In this document: in pieces, positions 43,665-55,300 of the stretch
How the letters are laid out: the number at the start of each line of letters is the position of its first letter
Position numbering within the stretch: position 1 is the first letter of the stretch
Origin: Anaspis maculata
Lineage: Eukaryota > Arthropoda > Insecta > Coleoptera > Scraptiidae
Reading direction: 5' to 3'
DNA: 64,000 nt
Assembly (NCBI GenBank): GCA_949128115.1
Contig: OX421964.1
Location: 19,244,892 to 19,308,891, forward strand
Notes under the pieces: model-generated
Told to the model about the DNA's origin: nothing
What the model saw: only the letters and a program-made list of their open reading frames with translations
The model's database searches: none
Position numbers and translations under genes: made by a program

Positions 43665-45016
43665 TACTTTGTGCTTACACTGGCATTATACACGGGTGAG
43701 TATACCTATTAGCGGCTCTGCACCACTGTCCGAAATTAGGTAGGTAGATCTGCCTATATACCTGCGCATCTATACAGATTACTATTGTATGATCTACTAT
43801 TCTGCCGACCCACTTACTCGACTCCGCTAATTTTGTCAAAGATTCCTATCCATAAGCTAAAGACAAATTCATGCATAGTCTACATCTGCATAATGATCTA
43901 TATTATTAATACGTTTTACATATTGATGACAAAAATAGTGAAAAACATAAGTAGGTAGGTACCTACTTATCAATTTTCCTACCAGTACTACTCATTATGA
44001 ATAGTTTTTGAAGTCAATTTATTGCAGTGCGTAATTTAGAATATCAGATAATATCTCGGATTCATGTAGGTACTTGTCAGACCTGTCGTTTTCAATGACC
44101 ATGCACGAATATGCCTTGATCCCAAAGTTTGTATGAAAGAAAGGCCTCAAAGACACAAAAAAGCCGCACCGTCATTCAGTCAGTTGTTGACCATAGCCAG
44201 ATGCCAATGAGTCAATGGAACACATGTGTTATCCCTCCGAAGAGCGCTCAGGCCATAAACGATCGATTCATTGGCTGTGCATTCTGCAATTTTGTCTCTG
44301 CCGATGCAGCCCACATCCCGGAGAGTTTACCGTTTACCTGAAAACCACATTGCTGCCTAACAGTTAACACCAAAATTCGGCGAGAAGAAAATCCATGAAG
44401 GTTCATGAGTAATAATCAGATCATTCGATGTTTACTCCTAAAATTCAAACCATCTTACAAAAAACAATGCTTCAAGAAACTGATGGTAAGCATATTGTAC
44501 TAAAAATTATTATTGTTCATATTTATTTACTCTTCGTTCTTCAGGTCAATATTCTACACGTCTCCTGGGGGGCGAATCGCTTGAACGATTTGTCCAAAAT
44601 ATGATGAAGAAGCTACTCACGCCCCAAGTCTGCTTGCTGTACCCTTTCCACGACAAGTGCCAAAAGAAGTTGACCTTCAAAAATTCGATTTTGTATAAGG
44701 TGCTCTTTGGTGCGGAATAATTGTTCATTTCGAGCTCAGGCATAACTTGGCTGTCATTTTCAGTTTCCATTCGACAAACAAATCCAAATGTGGCTGCGAG
44801 GATGTTGTTGAGAGGGAAATCTGTTTGCACCTCAAGCTCGCCTAACGCCGTCGCCTTATGAAAGCTTTATAGTACCAAATTCAGTAAGTATAGGTACAAG
44901 TAAAAGTTGCTAATAAATTTTTTGTGTTTCAGAAAAACGAAAAACGACAACAGCGATAATATCCCGGAGACAATATCGGAGTGATTGAGGCTTATACAGG
45001 GATCACGTAGCCATAA
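43665..45016. other. no recognisable gene
   Basis: AT-rich, with several TAGGTACCTAC words (near 43735 and 43950). The minus-strand frame at 44546-44830 has no recognisable domain. Confidence 0.4.
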
Positions 45017-46644
45017 TCGGCCTGATTCTATAATAGTGCAAGCGGTACACACCTAAAAACACATCGATACTGCATTTTGGAGTGCAGTAACGAGATTTGG
45101 TATGAGCATACTTTATACCAAGACAAGCGATTTGACCCGCAGCACTCGACATTTTGTCCCTTAGGGGGGCAATGGGGGCCCTCCAAATTTTCAAGATGCA
45201 AGAACTTTCACATGACGATCCTTGAGTATCGTCATGTATGTCATAAATGGAGCTTACGGGTCTATTGAAAATATTTTCATCAATTATTGTCGTTGTGCCC
45301 GATTCATTCTTCACACTTGAAAAAAAAATTCTTTGGCAGAGGTCAAAAAAACTGTTTTTATTTTTTCTTCTATGCAAGGAGACGATAAATTCATATGTTC
45401 TGTTGCGTTCCCAACTAAATCGCATTCCCTAAACCTAATTATAAAGAAATTTTTCTTGAATTGGTATTTTTCAAAGAAGTGGTGACCTCTTCAGTACCTC
45501 TTTTCCAAGAGCATTTCTTTCTATGTCCCCACTGGATATCACTCGTAATTTTTGCAGGAATGGAGACCTCGAACTCTTTACCTAGTGGTTGCGAAGCAAC
45601 ATGACTCTAAAACGCCCAAAGGAGCCAAAAAAAAATTTTTTCTGCTGGGCCGTCCAACTTTCGATATTTTGATTTTATAGTAGGAGAGACGCGGACCAGT
45701 ATTCAATCCAGGCTGCAGGCACAGGCGATTTCGTTTCAACAGAAAATATTCTTCCATCCCGTGTTTTATTGCAGTACAACAAAACGCAGAGTCGTTAGGT
45801 GTAAGTAGGTATATTTTCCGGTAGAACTTATTCGCCTAGACTAGATCTTATTTATTTGCGCGTCTCCCCTACTACAAAATCAACATGCCAAAAATTTGAC
45901 GGTCCAGCAGAAAAAAAAAAGTTTTAGGGCTCTCTTGTATGTTTTGAAGCCATGTTGCATGAAAATTACTAAGAAAAGAGTTCAAGCTTCTCATATCAGC
46001 GAAAATTGACAGTCTTATCCACTAGGAACATTGAAAAAAATGCTGTTGAAAAAAGTGTACTGAAGAGGTCACCTCTTCTTGGGAAAATGATATTGCGAAA
46101 AAATTGTCTTCATATTTGGGCTTACGGAACGCGATTTAGTTGGGAACGCAACAAAACATATGAATTTATCGTTTCCTTGCACAGCAAAAAAAATAAAAAC
46201 AGTTTTTTTGACCTCTGCCAAAGAATTTTTTTTTCAAGTGTGAAGAATGAATTGGACACGACGACATTAGATGAAAACATTTTCAATAGACCCGTAAGCT
46301 TCACTTATGACATACATAACGATACTCAATGATCATTTTGTGAAAGTTCTTGAATCTTGAAAATTTGGAGGGCCCCCATTGGCCCCCTAAGGGACGAAAT
46401 ATCGAGTGCTGCGGGTCAAATCGCTTGTCTTGGTATAAGGTACGCCCATGCAAAATCTCGTTACTGCACTCCAAAATGCGGTATGCTTTTGCGTACCGCT
46501 CCCACTATAAGGGAATGGTTATTGTAATCACCGTGCTTACGATGAAATTGCTAGGGCAACGGGTCTTCCTATTGGCTGTCGCCATAGCAATTTGATAGTA
46601 AGCTAGGTGATTACCATAACCATTCCCTTATAGAATCTGGCCGA
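45017..46644. repeat. ~1.5 kb foldback with a MITE in its right arm
   Basis: The left arm (about 45017-45700) and right arm (about 45865-46644) are inverted copies sharing long blocks such as GCAGTAACGAGATTTGG, GATTTGACCCGCAGCACTCG, TTAGTTGGGAACGCAACA-like and GACCTCTGCCAAAGAATT. The spacer is about 165 bp. The open frames mirrored in both arms (45003-45425 and 46006-46332, similar peptides) simply reflect the inverted duplication. The right arm is interrupted by a 129 bp MITE at 46505-46633 that is absent from the left arm. Confidence 0.85.
46505..46633. mobile_element. 129 bp MITE inserted in a foldback arm
   Basis: CTATAAGGGAATGGTTAT at 46505 returns inverted at 46616-46633 and stem similarity continues about 35 bp. 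The opposite foldback arm (near 45030) reads straight through, giving a built-in empty site. The flanks fit a TA or TATA duplication. Confidence 0.75.
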
Positions 46645-47432
46645 ATCTCTTGAAGTTTCCAGTTCTCCACATTAACAATATGATGTATTATTATTTTAAT
46701 AATAATAAATGATTGTGTCTTGTGTGTCTGCAGCTTTATTATTGTTGCCCCATCAAACATTCATGTACTTAATTCAAAGCTAATATTTATCTGCTATTTC
46801 AAACCAATACTTACCCAATATTAAAGTTGATATTGACTCAATATTAAAATTAATATTCACCAAATAGTGAAACTAGTATTCACCCAGTAATAAAATTATT
46901 ATTCACTTAATATTTAAATGATTATTCACCCAATATTCAGACCAATATTCGCTCAATATTCAAACTAATATTCACCCAACATTAAAACTAATATTCACTT
47001 GATACTGAAACTAATATTCATTGAAGCTAAAAAAATCTGTCGTTTTCAATATTCAGCGAACATTAAGTTTTTAATATTCATTGAATATTCGCTTGCTGCC
47101 TGGGTTCAACTACAACAGGGAACAATCCAAGCATTTTTAACAATTCCGTATAAGACATTACAAAATATCAGTTTATAATATCGTTCTCCTAATAGCTGCA
47201 CAACACAAGAGCAAAAAGGAGCAAGATACGAAAATGCTGAAGTGCAGAAGAGGTAATAATAGTCTGTTATACCCAAGTGGAATAATCAGAAAGATGTAGT
47301 TTCTATAAACGAAACGGAATGAAAACGAGAGAGCTCCACACAGGTTGGCCCTCGAGTTAACCCCTTGCCTGCGTCTCGTATAAACGGTGAAAATTGCTCG
47401 ATCCTAGCCGGATGTCTGCTGCTCTGAAGGAC

Positions 47433-48285
47433 CAGGGCTGGGCAAAATACTTCGAAAAATGTATTTAAATACAAAATACAAAATACACGCTCCAAGATAG
47501 TTGAAATACAAAATACAAACTACTTTTTGAAATGTCTTTGAAATACAAAATACAAAATACGTATTTTGGGAAACCCAGAAATTCTAAAATACAAAATACA
47601 ACCTGAATATTTCAAAATACAAAATACAAAATACATGCGTATTTCAGCAATTTTATCGAAATAACCGTAAAATGCAAGTATTTCACTGAAAACACTCCAT
47701 TGATTTAGTAGCAACAAAAAGTAAATTATTATGAACTAGAAAGATAAATAAAACAAACATAAAGTGAAAGAACTTCATAGTCGAACCTATTCATAATTTC
47801 ATTCATCAATTCTTCAAAATCACAAATGTTGACTTCCTTCAGGGACAACCAGCTTTTTGAAAATATTGTCCGATATGCGACATGGAACTTCTCGTGGCTG
47901 ACAGGATGCACCCACCATTCCCACCAGTATGACGTAAAAGATCCAATTGAACTTATTATCGATCCCAGATAGTGTGCGAACGCAAAAAATGGCAATGACG
48001 TAAAGTTTAGTATTACCGAAACAATATGAGAACAATCTCAGCTCAAACAGACTACAGATCGTGGGAAACAAATGTATTTTGTATTTTGTATTTTGAAAAT
48101 CAAAATACTTTTCCGAAAAATGTATTTTAAATACAAAATACAAAATACTAGCTGCCTGAGCTATTCTAAAATACAAAATACAAATACTTCTCAATCAAAT
48201 GTATTTAAATACAAAATACAAAATACCTTAATGTATTTCAAATACGTATTTCAAATACTTGTATTTGAAATACCGCCCAGCCCTG
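47433..48285. mobile_element. non-autonomous hAT element with AAATACAAAATAC arrays
   Basis: The 11-base inverted ends CAGGGCTGGGC/GCCCAGCCCTG are flanked by a perfect 8 bp duplication TGAAGGAC (47425-47432 and 48286-48293). Both ends carry dense AAATACAAAATACAAAATAC/GTATTT arrays (about 47450-47640 and 48072-48275). These produce spurious frames rich in Tyr-Phe-Val-Phe. The 853 bp element has no transposase. Ends and duplication are typical of hAT. Confidence 0.93.
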
Positions 48286-48293
48286 TGAAGGAC

Positions 48294-49451
48294 GTTGAGA
48301 AAATTGAATCTCGCACACATACAAACAATCAAAGGATCCAGTTATGTGTGTGCCGAGCAACAAAATAGGTGTATACCTATAAATACAACTTCCTCATCGT
48401 TTTTATCGTGCTCATCAACCAAATGCGTTTTCGCACTATTTTTTTCTTCATTCCTCTTCCTTAGCCTCCCCATTTTCTCTCGCTCTTGATGCTCAAACGC
48501 ATGGGCATCTTATGAACTGATACGGATAAGGCTTAAGGGAGTCTTATCTCGAAGGTGTTCTCATTAAAATTCGATGATTATACTGGTGTGATGAACACGA
48601 CGATTGCTATACTCGGCTCAGCCATTGACATTGTTACTACTTGCCCTGAAAAAATTGGCACAAATCATGCATAAATTATTGAAACTTGTATTTAAACCTG
48701 CTAATAATATTAGAAAAATGCGCATCAATACCTATTTATCTAAATATTCTGAAAATTACCAGTAAGGTGAGTATCTATACTAAATATTCGATAGGTACCT
48801 ACGATCCCAAGTTTTTTTTTTTTAACTGATGATTATACTGTGATTATACCTGTTAAGTGGCCGATTTTTATCACTAAATATTCAACGGTTCCGTAACAAC
48901 CAATTAGATCCACCTATACCAATTCTCCTGGAGACGATTTGCATAAGTTAGGTATATTACCCGGAATCAATATACTAATTCTGCGTATTCTTGGTATATG
49001 TATAAGTATTTGATTTGTTTAGTATCTAAGTGATAAAGTTTTCACGAATCACGTGAATTTCACGAGCAAATACCAAGAGCAAACTGTATCGCACTGCAGC
49101 TGACAATAATATAGACCAAAAGTTCACTGTTTTCTCTGTTGATGTAGAAATATTTATTGAAAATAATAAATTAATTATCTGCCTATCGCTTTTTGGTTTA
49201 TTAGATCTATAATATATTCCTCGTCCAATGTGAATATAAATGCAGATAAAGAAAAATGAGGCGTTTTTACCTCGGTTTTTATTGTGAGTTGGATATTGCA
49301 AATCACTTTGAATCACTTGATCATGCCGATTAGGTAGGTAGGAGGTAGGTACTTAATTTGTCTGTATCCGGTTGGGAGAATCAGCGACTAGAAAGATAAA
49401 CTTATAATTTCGTATGAGTATGTTACCTGAGTATAAAAAATCTGTAGATAA
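48294..49451. other. no recognisable gene
   Basis: AT-rich intron sequence with TAGGTACCTA-type words (near 48795 and 49335). No element structure seen. Confidence 0.4.
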
Positions 49452-49560
49452 GTCGAATCAAATCAAATTTATTGGTGTTTACAGACATTGTGAATGCTAA
49501 ACAAGTTAACTTGGCTCGGGAACAGGTGTGAATAAAATCACACATTTGGGGTGAACCAAG
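49452..49560 (-). mobile_element. LINE 3' end fragment
   Basis: On the minus strand about 90 bp of non-coding 3' sequence leads to AATAAA and a short GATTT-type tail (49452-49470). It resembles the 3' ends at 435 and 37323, though in sequence it is a different element. Low certainty. Confidence 0.4.
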
Positions 49561-50013
49561 CGATACGCCCATTATCTCTAAAAAGTTTTTGAAATTTTGG
49601 CCATAACTTTTTCCTTCTTGGACGATTTTGGAAATCGGAGCTAGCGTTGAAGCTGTTTATTCAAGGAACAAGAGCTTTGAAATCATTATAAATAATCACC
49701 AAATGTAGCCTATATTTTAACATTCGTCTTAATTACTTTCGAAATCAGATTTGGAGATAGAACTGGCGGGAGAGCAACTTGCTTCCAAATGGATTATCCA
49801 ATATGATCATTTTTGAAGATAGTAGGTATATTAGAGAAGATTTCTTGGCGAGGGAATTGAATTATGGCTACATGTTTTCAGCGGAAATTTATCGTCTTTG
49901 TTAACTTCGAAAAGAGTGAACTCATAGGTTGTGAATTCCACAGCTGAATTCCCTTGACCCAAAAAAATACAGCTCTAGTAGCGACCTCAAATTGGACACG
50001 GTTTTGTCTTCAT

Positions 50014-50260
50014 GCGTGATTGATAACGCGAGACCGCATACTGCTCGAATCGGCCAGCTCGAATCAGAATCGAATCAGAATCAACATAACTCTAATGAAT
50101 TGGCCAGCTGATAGCCTTGATTTAAACCCCATAGAACACTTGTGGGACAATTTGTGCCAAAAGCTGCGAGACGCACAACCTCCGTCCGCATCTTTAAATG
50201 ATGTTGAAGAAATGGTTGTCGATATGTTATGAAAAGGCGTCGATCAGGAACAATATGTAA
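50014..50260 (+). pseudogene. Tc1/mariner transposase remnant
   Basis: The plus strand reads NARPHTARI (about 50030-50056) and then NWPADSLDLNPIEHLWDNL with CQKLRDAQPPSA (about 50098-50190), the second and third catalytic blocks of a Tc1-type transposase. The block ends at a stop near 50230. Only the C-terminal third remains, with a small insertion between the two blocks. Confidence 0.75.
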
Positions 50261-50710
50261 CCCGTAACTGGTGAAGTGGGGTTTAACTAGACTCCTCTCA
50301 ACCGTACATTTCAAAAAGTTTCTATTCAAACTTCACCTCCTTATGTGTACCTTTAAACCTTGGTGATACAAACGTACACTGCCAACCCCGGTGTCATATC
50401 CGATGTTATTGTTGAAATAACTACCTATATAAATGAAGTTCTAGAAAACTCTACCAGACTAAAGCTGGATTCCCAGTTGCGAATATTCGAACAGAAAATG
50501 CGGAATTTAATGTCAAAATCATCATATTGGCCAATCAGAGCCGTCGAATTAAAAATTTGACATATAAAATTGCATCTTCTGCCCGAATATTCGCATCTGG
50601 GAACCCAGCTTAACATGAACTTTTTCATGTTTATGAAATTGATAAGTACTGAGCTTTTTTTGCAATGCATTCGGTTGGTTCTTTGATAAAAATCAATAAA
50701 TTACTCATAC

Positions 50711-50988
50711 CTGTATTACACTACACAATTTCTTGAACCATCTGCCAAAATAGTGTCAAAAAACAATGAACTTGATTGTTGATCTGACAAATTGTTCAAG
50801 AAATTGTACAAGAAATTGTGTAGTGTAATACAGCTATAATAGCTGTATTACATTTCACAATACACTTACACTCACACTGTACAATTTCTTGAACAATCTG
50901 TCAAATCAACAATCAAGTTCATTGTTTTTGACACTATTTTAGCAGATGATTCAAGAAATTGTACAAGAAATTGTGTGGTGCAATACAG
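50711..50988. repeat. two tandem palindromic elements
   Basis: Two related hairpins stand back to back: 50711-50833 and 50843-50988. Each begins CTGTATTACA and ends AATACAG, with stems of ACAATTTCTTGAAC/CAAGAAATTGTG type. They are separated by CTATAATAG. They also share the interior phrase AACAATCAAGTTCATTG, in opposite orientation relative to each other. Confidence 0.8.
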
Positions 50989-51255
50989 CTTTTATACAAT
51001 ATTGCTTCCAAGTTGCTGATTTTGAATTTCAAGTGTCAAGTGTTTTTTTCAAGGAAATTGACAACCACTCGGTTGAAGTGCGAAAATTTTCACATCAAAG
51101 TATCTTCTATCAATATTCTCATGTTACTGAGTTAACAATATCGTGAGGTAAGCAGATGTACATATAATTCATCCAATTTATCAAAATGTGATAAAAAAAC
51201 CTTGATTTCATTTTGAGGAGTCTGACAGACTCACCTCACCAGTAGTGTTACTTTT

Positions 51256-51540
51256 TCCACCTCATCAAGAAGAGGATGAAACAGCTGAGCATGTGCTCGG
51301 TCACTGCCCAGCTCTTTCATCACTAAGAGGATCCATACTGGGGGACCTCTGGCCTAGTATGGTCAGCCTCGGCACCCTACCTGGCCGTGACTTAGAGTTT
51401 GTCATTTGACTGGCTCAACGACTGACCGGGAAGGGAGGCCAACATTGGGGAGATGGCACAATGGGCCTTAACGTGAGGCCTACGTACCGGATGGAACAAT
51501 GTTCCATCACTCCCTCCATTTGATCCAGAATCCACCTCAC
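51256..51540 (+). mobile_element. LINE 3' fragment (C-terminus and 3' region)
   Basis: The plus strand reads EEDETAEHVLGHCPALSSLR and then DLWPSMVSLGTLPGRDLEFV to a stop at about 51408. This matches the zinc-type C-terminal tail that follows reverse transcriptase or RNase H in R1/Jockey-like LINEs (E.AEH.L..CPAL). A GC-richer 3' region follows to about 51540. The rest of the element is missing. Confidence 0.65.
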
Positions 51541-52156
51541 CAGTTACAGGTTAAAATGCCATCGACCAAGAACAGATAAGAAATGGATGAAGTTGAACAT
51601 TTGAACACATGGTGTATTTTTCTGATTCGTGATAATCATATCGGTGGTGGTGATGAAGACATTTGCTCTTTGAAAAGAAGTCTGCCTTCACCGACTTTCA
51701 ATAGGGATGAAAGCTGTTTTGTCGAAAGAAAATTCTCTATAGTGACAATTCTGGGAAATCTTAACACACCCCTTAAAATTTTTAAAGCCGCTGGTCACCT
51801 AGGAACGATCAGAAATCGACTTTACGATTGGCTGATTCTCTCTTAACGGCCTTGAAATTTCAACGGGTTTGATACAGAATCGCCACTTATATTTCTCAAA
51901 AACAGGGATAATTTGGTAAAACAGAGAAGAGCATCAAGAAAAATTAAGATACAATTTATCAGCCTCAAGTTGCTTTTTCATACATTTGCCGGTATGATCA
52001 TCTTCTCCTCTTTCTTCGAAGTCTTTCTTCCGCCTTCCTTCAAAGATGAGGAAGAGAGAAGAGACACAACACTTATTGATGTCACACCCGGTATGTAGCC
52101 GAAAGTCGGCACACCTTCCTGACCAATCATGGTACTTACGATTGCGATGGAGATAT
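51541..52156. other. no recognisable gene
   Basis: An 87-codon plus-strand frame (51583-51846) has no family motif. No repeat structure seen. Confidence 0.4.
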
Positions 52157-52682
52157 TGTTACGTATTTCGCGTACGGGCTTGAATATAATTGAGACGATC
52201 GTTTTAAAACACACACTGTTTATCACTGCGTACTACAATAAACACACGCCAACAATTATTTACATAAAAATATCTCTGTGATTACTACTCGCTTTTGATC
52301 CGCTCGCTACCACTTCGCCTCCTAATTCATAACTGCTCGTGAGGCGACTATTGATGTTTTCTATAGGTCCGACTAATTCATCTCGAATGTTCCATGCATT
52401 TTTCAGCAGTTTCCATAGTGACCCGACATACGGTTTCCATACGACTCCTGAAGAATCTTGCACATTACCCGTATAATTCTGCCGTGCTCTACAACCGGCG
52501 CCTCCGCCAAAATGAACAGATAAGTCTTGATAGAGCGTTGAAGGTTCCCAATGCCAAGCCATTGCGTATACTTCTGAAAATGTCCAGATTTCCGCACTTG
52601 TATCTTCACCGCGACCTGATGGAATTGAGGATCCAGAAAGATCGCGTGTTTACCAGGATGCACGGGATCGCCGCTTGTAACA
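52157..52682. mobile_element. solo LTR, copy 2
   Basis: A 526 bp block runs from TGTTACG to GTAACA, with a perfect 4 bp duplication ATAT (52153-52156 and 52683-52686). Same family as 13480-13969 and in the same orientation. It is longer, mainly from a segment near 52560-52630 that copy 1 lacks or has lost. No internal region adjoins it. Confidence 0.85.
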
Positions 52683-53164
52683 ATATTCTTTCTGTTGAAT
52701 AGTGGCTGACTCTCAAACAGAGAAAAGGCGTGTAGTGGAAGGAGGAAATGAGTGTATTTTCGTTGAAACAAAACATAATGGAATGACAGCTGACCTCAAA
52801 TCGTGATCTTATACTGTGGCTGGTACTCTCCAGGGGTGACTTTAAACACGAGAAGATGAGAAAAATACTCCTATTTCACATCCGGTATATAGCCAGAGCT
52901 GAGTTTTTTCCAATAATTTTTTAAACATTTGATTTCTGAAGAATTATCCTTTCACCTAGAAAAAAATTCTCAAATCGGACGAAAAGTTAGTCTTCAAACT
53001 CCTCGTCTGTTTCAGACAATTCATCAACCACCTCAGAGTTGATATGCTCTAAAGTCAACAGTTTTTTTTTTCGACCTGTTGAGGCATGATCCCTGTTAGC
53101 AGCGAACCACTCCTGAGTCCGCAAAATTGCAAAGCGTAATTTTAGCGCGTTCCAACCACATCAC
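52683..53164. other. no recognisable gene
   Basis: No coding or repeat signal that I can support. Confidence 0.4.
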
Positions 53165-53303
53165 GGGCCCTATTTTCGGAACCGGGAAACAGATCATCAG
53201 GTGATGTTGCCTAGGTGACAGCCAATCACAGCCTTGGTCTCGGCCCTGGTTGTCTAGCAACTTCGCATAAGAACGGATCACACATTTCCCGAAAATAGGG
53301 CTC
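53165..53303. mobile_element. 139 bp hairpin MITE
   Basis: GGGCCCTATTTTCGG at 53165 returns inverted as CCGAAAATAGGGCTC at 53289-53303, with a few more matched bases inward (GGGAAACAGATC/GATCACACATTTCCC). The interior is GC-rich. Duplication not clear. Confidence 0.65.
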
Positions 53304-53365
53304 CGCATCGACCAACTAACCTTCACTCCACTCCACAGAAACTGTGTACTCGCCACTCTCGCCAG

Positions 53366-54110
53366 CATAAATACAAATACAAAATACAAAATAATTTTAT
53401 TGCCTTAAAAATTTACAGCAAATTCGTGGCAAAGATCATCTACGGCAGCTTCGTAATTTGACTATTCACATTGACAATATCACATCAACTGCACGAATTG
53501 AAAGAAGAAAAGAAAAAATCGAGGAAAAAATTAATAAATGTATACACCGTCAAGAGTCCCTTGAGGAGGATAATCACCACAGACCACTTACCATTCACTA
53601 AGAATGAAGGATCCCAGCCTCAAGGATGCACAAATGTAGTTATAAAGAGCCTTGATAATTGTTTTGACTTCCGTACACGGGAGAACATCGTGGGGGTCTT
53701 GAATTTCCAACAGTAAAAGATCTTTTTCCCTGAACTCGCGGTACACGGGGCAGCCAAAGAGCACGTGAGTAAGAGTCTCGCGCTTTCTCAAGTTACACAG
53801 ATTCCCGTCGAAAAATTACAATTTTTGTTCTATCAATGTTTACTCCAATGCTGTTTCTTTCACAATAAGAACTTAGGATTGTGAGGTTAACCTGGTTAGC
53901 TTTTGGAGAGTCCGAAAGAATGACCAGGTCATCAGCATAGCTAAGCATGCAGACGTTATCGCCACTCTCCAGGGACACGTCCTTCGCCCCTTTCCTCCGC
54001 AGATATTCCGGGAAGTCACTAATAAACAAAAGAAAAAGACTGGGACTAGAACATTCCCTCTGCAGTACGCCCCTCGTAACGTCAATGCTCTCTGATTCCG
54101 AGTCAGCATA
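53366..54110 (-). mobile_element. LINE fragment, minus strand, internally deleted
   Basis: On the minus strand a GVLQRE...SLFLLFISDFPEYLR motif-B region (about 54075-54000) is followed by CMLSYADDLVILSD (motif C, about 53950-53910) and NIDRTKIVIFRRE. It then jumps to a C-terminal RKRETLTHVLFGCPVYREF zinc-like tail (53791-53730). The thumb region is deleted. The 3' end has AATAAA and a tail of TTTTGTA units (53366-53392). It is probably R1/Jockey-related and is not functional. Confidence 0.7.
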
Positions 54111-54114
54111 AAAA

Positions 54115-54300
54115 ATATTTCCACATGAGCCAAGATAGTATGCAATGTCTTTAAGAAAATCAAAAAAAGTAAGTGTCCAAAGACGGAGCCCTGTGGAATA
54201 CCCGAGGAAATACCCCAGTTTTTCTTTCTTTTCTTAGAGATTTTACCGTTGATATGTATTGACTTCTTGTCATTTATCCGACTCTGTGATAGAGTATGAA
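54115..54300 (-). mobile_element. second LINE fragment, minus strand
   Basis: The minus strand reads SIHINGKISKKRKKNWGISS followed by GIPQGSVFGHLLFLIF, a clear reverse-transcriptase motif B of a Jockey/CR1-type element. It abuts the different LINE at 53366-54110. Only about 60 codons remain. Confidence 0.65.
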
Positions 54301-55290
54301 TCTATGATCTCTAGACTGGTATGATCAAATAAACTGCATGTTACATACAGTGTCACAAAAATATTTCATTTCGACAGTGTTAGTAGTATTTCCGGTACAT
54401 GACTCGGCACATGGAATCTTCTGTGACGTCAACAAGAAACATAAGAAAGTGCGATTTTTATTTATAAGTTAAAGGTTTAACATCAACTTGCATGGAACCT
54501 GGACCCCTTCAAAACAAAACACGTAAAAAGAGCGCCACCATAACAAACCACAAACATGCCGGTCAAGAATGAAAAAATGGAATACGAAGACATAAAATAT
54601 GCACCTATTCAAAAATTTCACAAGTAAGTATGTAGGTACCTATCTCGGTACCTATATTATCTCCGAGATTACCACTCAAATGATTCAATATGAGAACAAA
54701 TAAGTATAAAAAAGTTCCTTTGATTTTACAAGCAAGGAACGTGAAGTGGGGGATTCAAATTGAAAGCTTTTATTGCTCCCGCTATCTTTGAAATCCTAGT
54801 AATCACTAAGTTAATTACCTATCGATATTATAGTGCATCCATAAAACCATCCAACGTTTCTCGTGACTTTTAAAGCTTTATGTTAGAAAGACGTTCAATG
54901 TTGTAGGTAATGAATAGGCAAGAATTAAAAATGATCCCAAAATTATTTAGCCTCTCTAAATCTGTTCAAGAGAGGTCTTGGTCAAAAATTGGCCCGGTTT
55001 GATTTGACTGTTGATTTGATTGTTGAGATCAGTTAAGATACACCATAGACTACTATAAAATCAATCATGGTGCTCAAATTTGAAGTTGGTTGTTCAGTTT
55101 CAATAGGATCAAATTACTTCGAAAATGACCTCATCTCGGACGAATCAGTTTGTTGTTGTCTATCAAAAAATCACGATAATATAAATCTTTTTTTTTTTTT
55201 TAAGCTGGGTGCCAGTTCAGCAAATATTTGCTATGTCATGGCATTGTTACTAGCGTTCAAAAAATGGCCCAACAATAACTTGCCCTAAGG
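54301..55290. other. no recognisable gene
   Basis: AT-rich intron sequence with GGTACCTA words near 54640. No element structure or exon seen. Confidence 0.4.
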
Positions 55291-55300
55291 AACCTTAGGT

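Larger units (their letters stand above)
42440..47104. mobile_element. large element with inverted ends and GAATATTC arrays
   Basis: CCCAGGTAGCAAG at 42440 matches the inverse of CTTGCTGCCTGGG at 47092-47104, and similarity continues inward for about 35 bp. Inside the left end is an array of a ~60 bp unit (GGAATATTAGACGAATATTC...GTTATTGAATGTTTAGGG) to about 43075. Inside the right end is an array of ~30 bp AATATTCACC-type units (about 46780-47080). The interior holds two further palindromes. No transposase was recognised. I see no clear target duplication, so the superfamily is open. Confidence 0.55.

Noticed and set aside
44546..44830. 94-codon minus-strand frame as an exchanger exon
   Set aside because: The exchanger exons on either side join perfectly without it, and it has no membrane or alpha-repeat sequence.
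45003..46332. Two similar proteins encoded in opposite directions
   Set aside because: They are the same sequence in the two arms of the foldback, with stops and frameshifts, so not a gene pair.
47520..48368. Tyr/Phe/Val-rich frames near 47.5-48.4 kb as secreted peptides
   Set aside because: They translate the AAATACAAAATAC arrays of the non-autonomous hAT element.
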